Below, piece by piece: positions 55,643-64,000 of a stretch of 64,000 nt of DNA. Both the position numbers and the translations under genes were made by a program. Position 1 is the stretch's first letter; the number at the start of each line of letters is the position of its first letter. Under the pieces are notes generated by a model. It was not told where the DNA came from and did not search any database. It saw only the letters and a list, made by a program, of their open reading frames with translations. The DNA is from Andrena cerasifolii (lineage: Eukaryota; Arthropoda; Insecta; Hymenoptera; Andrenidae): positions 8,060,001 through 8,124,000 of the forward strand of contig NC_135118.1 of assembly GCF_050908995.1 (NCBI RefSeq), written 5' to 3'.

Positions 55643-56601
55643 GGGGAGACCGGGGCAAAGTGGGGCGGAACAAGTTTGAAGTCGAATAAAATTTTTCCCT
55701 TTCAATAAAAATGTTTGGAAATAGATTTATAATATAATTAAAACATCACTATTGATAAATGACGAATAGCGATACTTAAAATAAACTTAGAGTATATTAA
55801 AAATCAACTTGAAAGAAATGATGCAAGAGGTATCACTTTACCCCATATATGGGGTAAAGTGAGCTACTCTCTGGGGTAAAGTGAGCAGAAATAAAATACG
55901 TGTTTTAATGAAGGATATAATTATAAAATCAACTTTATTAGAACTTTTAAACTATTTAAATTATTATTTTTTAAATATATTTCATTAATACAAGCTTAAT
56001 GTTAATAATTTGTACTTTGTAACTTTGTACTTTGTGTTACTAACCTAAACTCATTTTCTTCTGAAAATGTGGTTTTTAAAGGAACTTTGTTTACATGAAC
56101 AGTCTGACATATTATAAATAAAACAAACACATACATAATTTTTAATAAAATACGTACTTATAATATCTAAATAAATTTAGATATCACTCGCGCATCTTTT
56201 CTTTGCAGGTCAGTTTACCCCGGTCACTTTGCCCCGAATGTATACTCAGTGGAAAATTAATTATTTAATAATGTTAGGATCAATGTTTTCTCAAACGCGT
56301 GTACATGTATGTTTATAAGCTTATTATAAACACGCAGAAATAAAATGGAGTTAAAATCACACATTTAACACTCATTTATCCAAAAAGCTAAATTGAAGAA
56401 AAAAACAATTGGAAGTCTCTAAAATTTCATTTTTAATTTTTTAAATAAATTTCCATTTTTCGATACCTGAATGTGCATAATTATCATTGTCGCATTACGT
56501 ACATTTATTACGTCACCAAAATTTCTAAATATATTCTATTGTTAAAGAATAAATTAAGGAAGCTCATTTTACCCCGGGGTCCACTTTGCCCCGGTCTCCC
56601 C
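55643..56601. mobile_element. TA-flanked GGGGAGACC-family transposon, complete ends
   Basis: The left and reversed right ends both read GGGGAGACCGGGGCAAAGTG. TA lies at 55641-55642 and 56602-56603. Inside, repeated ggggtaaagtgagc words lie near each end (55855-55886 and 56565-56590). The 959 bases hold no transposase frame. It is the best-preserved member of the family in the window. Confidence 0.85.
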
Positions 56602-56603
56602 TA

Positions 56604-57301
56604 CCTACATACGATTCTAAGTAACTTTGAGTGTTACAGCCACGCCTAGACTAGAATTCCCCAAGCTGCCGATCGAAGGAAATCGCTCGCGCCGAATTAC
56701 TTCTCTAAAGATAACATTCTTAATCCAAGCTCCGTGCCATCGTCGTTTCGCATTCTCCCTCCGAAACCTCGGCTCCCCGAGGACCCCGCCGTCGTTGCCA
56801 ACACGCGACACCTTCCCATCCCGTTCTGCTTCTTTCCCCATCGCTACCTTCTCTTCTCCATTACACCACATCCTGGCGTGCAGGTTGCACGGCGAGCCAA
56901 GAAGGCTTCATCCATCTCGCGAAAGCACCGCCGCTTATTAAACCTGGTAATAACTACCGTGCCGTTCCCCACGTCCGATCTTCAATCAGCGGACCTAACG
57001 AGTTACTCGCGGAGTGGCGGATGTGGGTCAGCACGAAAGCTTCCACGGAGGAAGTTCCGCAGCGGCGAAGGACGTTGCCCGTCCGCGCGTCCTTCGCGTC
57101 ACGAGGACCTGCCGCTAAAATCACGGCGATGACGTTGATGATAATTAACCGTCGATTTTCATGATTTTCACCCAGAGCCCAAATCTCCGTGCAGCGAGGA
57201 TCACCAGCGATGTTAGCGCTGGATGTAGCGCCACAGAAACGCGCGTCATTTTCTATCGTAATTTATTTTGGTTTGGAACCATAAATTATAAAAAAAAAGA
57301 G
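56604..57301. other. GC-rich non-repetitive block, no gene supported
   Basis: Overlapping frames up to 132 codons (56734-57132) have no motifs. Confidence 0.4.
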
Positions 57302-57768
57302 CAGTGACGGATTTAAGGAAAAAGGCCCAAGTCGCAAACGTTCTGTGGGGCCCATTTATTCGAGGAAATAAAGAGTACTTTATTAAATCGAGCTAAGCGT
57401 GGTAGTACAGAAGAAAATATAGTGTTTGGATGAAATGATAATTTTTTTTCAAGATGGAGCCCAGGCGGCTACTGTGCATCGGCCGCCCCACAGTGGTACA
57501 TAATGACATTTCTTGTTCAAATCACCCTGCAGGTCGTAATTTTTCAGGAACCTTGACTTGGGTTTCGGCTGCCCAGGTACAAAACCAATATTGCCGCCCT
57601 TGTTGATTTAATATTTTTTAATTAAGAATTTGATATGCAGCATTCACATTTTTTATCTATATATACATAATTTTAAACAGTTACCGTGCAAAAGAGTTAT
57701 TATTGTCATTAGTCAAAACTTTACGTATAATAAACGGCCTGCGGCCGCCAATAAATTTGGCCGCCCTG
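57302..57768. mobile_element. Possible hAT MITE (CAGTGACGGATTTAAGG end)
   Basis: The left end CAGTGACGGATTTAAGG resembles the CAGTGGCGGATTTAAC end at 62781 and common hAT ends. A plausible reversed right end is CAGGGCGGCCAAATTTATT at 57750-57768. No 8-base duplication is visible, so this is tentative. Confidence 0.4.
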
Positions 57769-59650
57769 ATGCACCTTCTGCACCCCCGCCAGGAAAGGCC
57801 CTGAATATGGGTTTGTTTTCCGAACTTTATTTAACACAATGACCTTCTCTACCTACTCAAGAATCGGACATTCTTGTTTAATCGTTGTTACCAGCACTGT
57901 TTACTATATACACATTGAATTTAATTCCCCGAGGGTAACTACGTTCGCCGAGCGTCTCGAACGGAAGCCGAAGTGCCAGATAGAAGTCCGCCATCATCAA
58001 CTCGGAGGAAATGTCGATGTATCTTATTTAGCCAATCGCGTTTCTGTCGCGGCGAAGGCAAGTTCCAGCGAAGCCGGCCCGCCAAATGGGCCAGCTGGTT
58101 CGAGATAAAGTCGATCGGTTGCTATTCCGAATCTCGTAACTCATAAAGTGAAATCCACCCGTGAGACGGGTGAACGGGATACGCGGTCCTTCTAAGACCG
58201 CCTCAGCGTCGAGAGGCGAAACGCTGGTAGCTGGAGAGTCGTTTTAATCGGCGATAAATTCGATCGGTCGGTCGCGCGCATTCCAGCCCCGGCGATCCCC
58301 TGGACGCGGCAGCAGGGAAAGGGGGGGCGAGGAAGGCGCGCAAAAACGGAGATCTCGGTCATTTTCACGCGCCACTGAGCCGCACGGAGGCGGTATAAAG
58401 TGCAAACGATTCAATCGCCCTGCGCTCCAGTTTCCATGCCAATCGTCGCACCTGCGAGAGGGAGCGCCGCGAAAATCCGCGACGGGCGAGTACGTGACGG
58501 ATTAGCATAATGTCCGCGACTTTAAAGCGCGCCCGTTTCACCAGCCGCGCCGAATTCCCGCTGGATAACGATGGGTCGCGGAGTAATTTCCCCGGGACAG
58601 GACGCTCGCGATTCCGCCGCGCCGGTACCTGGATCGTTAATGTCCCCGTGAGCTGCCCCTTTGTCGATGGCCGCCAGACGCGCGTGCCGTGTCTTGGTAA
58701 ATTTATGGCTCGGTAAAATTCACGTGCACCGCGGAATAATGGGCCAGCGTGAATGATGGATATCCAAATTGAAGGGAATAATTTTGTGGAACGACTTGGA
58801 GCGTGCTTCTGTTCGAAAGCCATCTTTCAATTTGATGTATTATACCTAGGACTGCTTGGAGCTCCTCGGAGCACCACTTCCGGGTAAGTGGCGTTTAATC
58901 CGAGTAAAGATTTATTCGAATAATGCCTGACCCCTAATCGTCGAATGAAAGTCTCGAATAAAATGAAATTCTTTGAGAATAACGAATGAATTTTTATTGA
59001 AGTAACTTTCAATCAGATTTGCGAACGAAACGAAGTTACTCGAAAGCGACGAATAATTTTTTATTCGGATATACTTTTAGAATCTGCAAGAATCTGAATT
59101 CTTAGGAATTTATTGGGATACAAGTTTATTCGAATAATGCCCAATGATTCTACGACGAGGATGAAAAGGGTCTTTACTAAAAAAGTAAACGGCGAGGTGG
59201 AGGAAAAAGTGACGGGACATGATTGCAGCAACTCGTCGGCGACCGTAATCGGTACAATTAAAGGCTTCGTGCAATGAAACAGCGAACTCACGCACAGCTG
59301 CGTATTAAGAGCAGGCAGACAGTCGAAACGCGATGGAGCTTGGAAATCAATGCAAATGAAATGCAGAGGGGAAGTTAATGAGATACAAGTGTTTCGCGCA
59401 AAGTCCACCGCTAAGTACGCGTTTATATCTGCCCCACGACCGCCCGGCATTAATGAAACTTCGATAATGATGGACAGATGTAGTTATTCCGCGCTCTTCT
59501 TTCGTTTTTCAAGTATTATCGCATTGATTTACAATCCGTTCAAATTCAATGATACACCGCGGATAGTCCCCCCCCCCCATCGCTATAAAGCGATCAAAGG
59601 CTGTCGTAAATTAAATAACGATTGTAGGGGAACGAGAGTCGGCCGTTCAG
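57769..59650. other. Intergenic, GC-rich core at 58.0-58.8 kb, no gene supported
   Basis: The 152-codon minus-strand frame at 58365-58823 and others overlap and have no motifs. Short tattcga-containing words recur at 58910-59130. Confidence 0.4.
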
Positions 59651-59719
59651 GTGCTTGGACCGGGAATCGAACCCGGGATCTTTCGCTTGCCGGGCGACTG
59701 CTTTAATATAACCACCAAC
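59651..59719 (-). repeat. tRNA-like sequence, probably a tRNA-derived SINE or pseudo-tRNA
   Basis: On the minus strand GATCCCGGGTTCGATTCCCG is a textbook T arm with B box, and tccaagca follows as a 3' acceptor strand. The 5' part fits poorly: the acceptor pairing is only partial, the D arm lacks a good A box, and the loop that would give anticodon GGC has C instead of T at position 33. The plus-strand reading of this stretch gives the familiar false peptide GNRTRDLSLAGRLL. Confidence 0.5.
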
Positions 59720-59728
59720 AAAGGAATT

Positions 59729-60260
59729 TGGGCAACCCGGAAGTTCAGAATATTATGCACCTTTCTGCGCAAGTAGAGTAGTTGATTCGCAGCACAGAAC
59801 TTATTTTTGGTTGGCGCCACAGTTTTAGGGGGTGAAATCACCCCTTGAAAACAGCAGAATTTTCCTTTTCGTGGAATACCTCGAGATCGGTGAGAGATAT
59901 CGAAAGGAAGTTTAAACAAAAGTTGTATCTTTTTTTATACCTACAAAACTGCGTAAAAATAATTCTCGAATTAGGGATTGGTAGTGAGGGTAACTTTAAG
60001 AGTGTGAATTTTTCGAGAATTATTTTTACGCAGTTTTGTAGTTATAAGAAGAAGATGCAGCTTTTGTTTAAACTTCTTTTCGATATCTCACGCTGTTCTG
60101 AAAATATTCCACGATAAAGAAAACTCCGAAATTTTTTCCAAGGGGTGATGTCGCGCCATAAAGCCGCACTATGGCACCAACGAAGAATAGCTTTCTGTTA
60201 CGGATCACTACTCTACTTGCACGCAAAGTTGCATAATTTTCTGAATTTCCAGATTGCCTA
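59729..60260. mobile_element. Foldback element, fuller relative of 10008-10386
   Basis: The left end is GGGCAACCCGGAAGTTCAGA and the reversed right end AGGCAATCTGGAAATTCAGA. The inner arms ggtgagagatatcgaaagga and ccttttgtttaaacttcttt-like words are mirrored around about 59990. ggcgccac and a ctctacttg word occur in each half. No target duplication was identified. Confidence 0.75.
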
Positions 60261-61064
60261 ACTTCTCTTGTCAGCTCCCCAAGGTTAAATCCTGAGTGCG
60301 CCACTGGTATTAGATACTAGTAGCCAAGATAAATATTTATGCGAAACTTATGCGAGTGGGATATAAGTGTGCAAGGATAAGGGTGCACGGGGGCGAGACC
60401 GTGAACCGAAGCAGCAAGTGTTCACCATTATGCTACTCCTCGAGTGGTAAACCAGCCTCCTCCGTACGCCCACGTGATTTTATGCTCTTCAAGGCTCATC
60501 AAGAGCGAACTCTATTGTACTCGCGCACGTGTATGCTGCAGTGCCTTCTTAATTGAATTGGCAGTGGAAAATATGAGGAATGTGGAGTGTCTTGTAACAA
60601 TAAGAGAAATACAAGAAGATTCAGAGATGTGGCCAAAATGTATTAAATGGGGATGAAGGATGGAATTCATCTAAGATAACTAGAGATCTGTGTTTAACGG
60701 GTTTTTTTTTATAGTGTTTATTTAGCCATATAACATACATAACAATTTTATATCTGAGAACTAGGTATAAACACAGTCGAAATTGGCACCCTGTTACAAT
60801 AAAAACTTAAACTAAGCAGCAGTCTCAAACGAGCACTCGTGCTTAAACATAAATAGTAGGAACTTTTAATAACACTAATTTGTACTTTAAATTGCATTGT
60901 CAATCTTTTAGTGATAGAACGATTTGAACTTTGGTATCCTAGGAAAAATCGGCTCTAAACCTAGCAGGTCACTTTGGCGGGGTCTTAAATCTAAATTTGG
61001 ATCTACTTAAATATAACCTACGCTAATTTAAACTAAATATATTTACATGACAATTTACAAAGTG
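60261..61064. other. Intergenic, nothing recognised
   Basis: AT-rich with short frames of 68-70 codons that lack motifs. Confidence 0.4.
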
Positions 61065-61068
61065 TGTT

Positions 61069-61240
61069 TAAGGGGTCATGCTCAGTCAGGAGGCCGAAAA
61101 AAGGGCGATATTTGGGAATTTTTTACTCGAAAACTATAACACATTTCTCAAAAATACTTGTTTCTTTTTAAAGATTGCATCTAGTACTGTGTATCGTAAT
61201 TTTTTTATTTAAAAATATTCATATTTAAAATTTTTCAGTT
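61069..61240. mobile_element. Left arm of a GGGGTTATGCC-family TTAA MITE
   Basis: Starts in TTTAAGGGGTCATGCTCAGT and continues with a gaaaaaagggcgatatttgg stretch, matching the left arm at 35378 (gaaaaagaacgcgattttcg). The rest is missing or replaced by the element that follows. Confidence 0.5.
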
Positions 61241-61244
61241 TTAA

Positions 61245-61809
61245 CCCTTTGCCGTTCCATCAATATGGAACTGTGACAGACTATATATACGTTCAATAAG
61301 TTCATTATTGAATCCCTATCTTTTTAATATAAATAATTTATATATAAATAGATGCTTAAATATGATATTAGTATATAAATTATTTGTATATAGATATCTA
61401 TCTTATATAGTATCATATAGATAATATATATATAAATTATTTATATACCTATATATATATATATATATATAAATATATATATATAATATTATATAGATAA
61501 TCTATAGGTATATCAATTATTTATATAATATATATATATATATATATATATTGAACTATTTAAATTATTATTGATAGATATATGGATTACACTGAACTAA
61601 ATTAATTATTAATTCGATGAACCCCTAAATAATCAATATATTAATAAGTTCGAAAGATTTATTTATAGATAATGGTATATCAGTAGATAAATTTTGGTTT
61701 ATGTATAAATCATTTATATATTAATAAGCTTCTTGTTGTATAATTATCTCGTGATTTATAAATAATTTATATATTTATATAGTTCACAACGCCTTTCGCA
61801 GGCAAAGGA
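61245..61809. mobile_element. AT-rich TTAA-flanked MITE
   Basis: TTAA at 61241-61244 and 61810-61813. The left end is CCCTTTGCC and the right GGCAAAGG. The match continues outward through the flanks (ttttcagtt / aactgaaaa), giving a 22-base inverted repeat. The interior is almost pure AT, with (TA)n runs at 61447-61470 and 61527-61551. Confidence 0.7.
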
Positions 61810-61819
61810 TTAAAACTGA

Positions 61820-62080
61820 AAAGTAAATGTCGAGTCAACTAACCCCATCATATTTGTCAACTAACCCCACACCCGGGGTTTGCTGACTCATTCGTCTCAC
61901 TAATCTAAATATAATAAAAACTACGACCTATACTCAATTAAAACAATTTTAAAAATTAAGCCTGTATACCTAATGAAATTTGTAAACTTTTGGCGTGCAA
62001 CAAGTCAACAAAGTACCAATGGTCTGGGTTTTATAAAAATTAGAAATATTAAAAATTAGTCAACTAGCCCCGGTCTCCCC
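61820..62080. mobile_element. Right part of a TA-type GGGGAGACC-family element
   Basis: The right end is AGCCCCGGTCTCCCC followed by TA (62081-62082). Family-type words gtcaactaaccccac lie at 61835-61875. The left end is not found; the AT-rich TTAA element may have been inserted into it. Confidence 0.55.
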
Positions 62081-62082
62081 TA

Positions 62083-62780
62083 CTAGTACAGAAAAAAAAA
62101 AACAAGTTTGAACAAAATCATAATTTCTCTTCTGGAAGATGCGTTTTCCCCTTGCAAACTGTGGCTACTCATCTCTGCGGCATTATGTATTCACGTAGGC
62201 AACAGTATCGCTCCCATAAAACAATCTAAGAAGCTCGTCTACAAAAGGGTCAGCGACGAGGCAGACGGAAGGGATGACCTTGCGTGTTCGCGTTGCTCGG
62301 TGTGCAACGAACGCCCCGCCAAGTAACGTGCTTCCTCGCAGCGGAAAAAGCTTTCGCGAGATTGCCCCCCGAGCGAGAGAAGTCTCGACTTCTGGCACCC
62401 GACGCGCGCCGCGGGGCGTTCAAATAATACTATCCGCGAAAGAAAATGAGGCACTCTCGAATTTGCATTCGCAGCAGCCGCGGGCCACGAGTGTCCTCAG
62501 CGCTCTGCGCTCGGCTCGGTTTCTTGTACGACTGCTCTGCCAACGAGTCCTGGAGGTGCGCGCCGCGCGTACCAGAGCCAAGCCCTGAGTTTCCTGAATT
62601 TATAAACTTGCGTACCCTGGCGCGTGACCCTGAATCATTTGGCCAAGTCCTCGGCTGGCTTTAACCCGACCACTGAGGACTGCTAGTAGTATTCTCGGAC
62701 CACCAACTCCTTTGTTCACGCGTGCAGTTGCTGTATGAATACTGCAACGCTCGTGACGAATGTTATTGCACGGGGGGAAG
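62083..62780. other. Intergenic, no gene supported
   Basis: A GC-rich patch at 62.3-62.6 kb with overlapping frames and no motif. Confidence 0.4.
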
Positions 62781-63065
62781 CAGTGGCGGATTTAACAGGG
62801 GGCCCGATCAGCAGTTGCCGCCGGGGCCCCTGCACTGAAGGACAAGAAAGAAATTACGATTTTATCCAAACTATATTTTTTTTTCTGCACTACTACACCG
62901 AGCCTGTTTTTAATAATCTACCACCTATTTTCCCTCTTTCCTCTTTTCTTAAATCGTAAAACAAGCGTAAGATACCGTACGTTGCGTTGAAGTGACCACC
63001 CTGTACAACCGGGCCTCAAAATATTCGAAGTGCTTAGGGCCTCGAGAGGTCTTAATTCGCCCCTG
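62781..63065. mobile_element. Probable hAT MITE, 285 bases
   Basis: The left end is CAGTGGCGGATTTAACAG and the reversed right end CAGGGGCGAATTAAGACC. CAGTGGCGGA is a common hAT start. ggggcccc-rich words follow in both arms. No convincing 8-base duplication was seen. Confidence 0.55.
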
Positions 63066-63897
63066 AAAAATCCCAACTTGGTTCAATCACAAAGTCTCTC
63101 CTTAGCAGAATTGTGTCCCTCGAACGGCGAGCGTTGAACTGTTGAACCCTAGAATGGTAACTCGAGAACGTTTACCAAAAAATATTTCCACCTGGAAAAT
63201 GATAAATATTCGGCGCAAGCTCTGCACCCCGCACTAATTCAATATCCCGCTGTTATCCCTGTTACGCTGCGCCAAATAATTACCTGGATAACGTTGCTGC
63301 TCGAATGCGCTGGAAAATACTGTTCCATTACAGGTATTATTGAAAGAGATGCTCCAGAGAGAGACGAGAGAAAAATGAAATCGCAAACGAGTACCCGCTG
63401 CCAGAGCTTCGACGAATTATATCCCGTTGGCTTTTATCAGTTTGTGCATGGTACACTTTTATCAATTTCCGTCGGAACGGATCCATTCGCGAAACAATAA
63501 CATCCCGGAGGAAAGAGTGACCCGACAGATTGACGTTTATTAAACAGCGGATCGTAATTAATCAAAAATATCCCGGCGTTCACCCAAACCCACTGTTTTT
63601 TCCGTCCGAGTAATTTGCTAATTACTTGGACCATTAATTCTACTGAATTACCTTGGCGAATTTCAGCTGACAATGGGAGGACACCACGTGGTAGACACTG
63701 ATTTTGACGAGCCTTGGCACGATAGATCTGTGTCGAAAATAAGTAAATAGGTGTCCGAGCGTTTCTGCCAATGGACCTTAATAATAGAGATATTTACATG
63801 TAAATTATTAAAAAATTTTATAGTGGGCGTGGGGTTTAGTGGGTAAAAATTCCACAATTACCCTGGCGCCCGCACGGAATTCCCTTCTGGAGCGTCA
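63066..63897. other. Intergenic, no gene supported
   Basis: Short frames of 64-78 codons, no motif. Confidence 0.4.
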
Positions 63898-64000
63898 GGG
63901 TGCCTTTTGACATCTTCACGTTAAAATAAAAAAAAAATAGTATAAGTTATCTTTTTATAAATTATTTTTTTTAACTTGGGGAAATCTTCAAAAGGCACCC
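63898..64000. mobile_element. Foldback element at the window edge
   Basis: Begins gggtgccttttgacatcttc and the last 24 bases are the inverted copy (gaaatcttcaaaaggcaccc). At about 103 bases it is either a short MITE or part of a longer one cut by the window. Confidence 0.5.

Noticed and set aside
59651..59719. Functional tRNA gene
   Set aside because: The T arm is perfect, but acceptor pairing, D arm and anticodon-loop position 33 do not fit a working tRNA.

Overview
This 64 kb window reads as nuclear DNA of an arthropod, most likely an insect. A hymenopteran is my best guess, but the sequence does not prove it. The signs are GT-AG introns, an AT-rich background broken by GC-rich stretches, a discoidin-domain-receptor kinase gene, a small secreted Cys-rich peptide gene, and many short DNA transposons, solo LTRs and a LINE tail with a TAA-repeat end. 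Gene density is very low. Only two protein-coding genes can be assembled exon by exon, both on the plus strand.

Layout. 1-4.7 kb: the last four exons (742-3437) and 3' UTR of a discoidin-domain-receptor-like gene. Its kinase domain has lost the usual Lys, the DFG motif and the alpha-F Asp, so it looks like a pseudokinase. Its last intron carries a hAT-like MITE. 6.7 kb: a solo LTR. 8.0-11.8 kb: a three-exon gene for a secreted peptide of about 98 residues with two Cys-rich modules, the second with the cysteine spacing of beta-defensin / tick-carboxypeptidase-inhibitor folds. A TATA box lies about 80 bases before its ATG, and its second intron is filled with foldback and TA-type elements. 12-16 kb: transposase remnants (pogo-like zinc-binding tail; hAT-Charlie C-termini head to head) and a second solo LTR of the same family as the first, inside a TA-type element.

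16-64 kb: no convincing host gene. Non-repetitive GC-rich blocks (about 18-19, 20.5-21.9, 23.6-24.6, 27.7-29, 30.6-31.5, 33.2-35, 36.2-37.7, 39.3-40.7, 43.8-44.8, 50.5-51.3, 56.6-57.2 and 57.9-58.9 kb) alternate with AT-rich transposon clusters. The clusters include TTAA-flanked piggyBac-type MITEs, an internally deleted piggyBac element that still carries an acidic N-terminal exon (38.4-39.3 kb), TA-flanked elements ending GGGGAGACCGGGGC, several whole-element palindromes, a third solo LTR (24.6 kb), a LINE C-terminus (29.5-29.9 kb), and two inverted copies of an element built around a 17-bp minisatellite (42.0-42.9 and 49.5-50.4 kb).

The two genes have no evident functional link. The main story is the receptor pseudokinase, the two-module cysteine-rich peptide, and the structural variety of palindromic non-autonomous transposons. 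All calls come from reading the sequence; no database search was possible.
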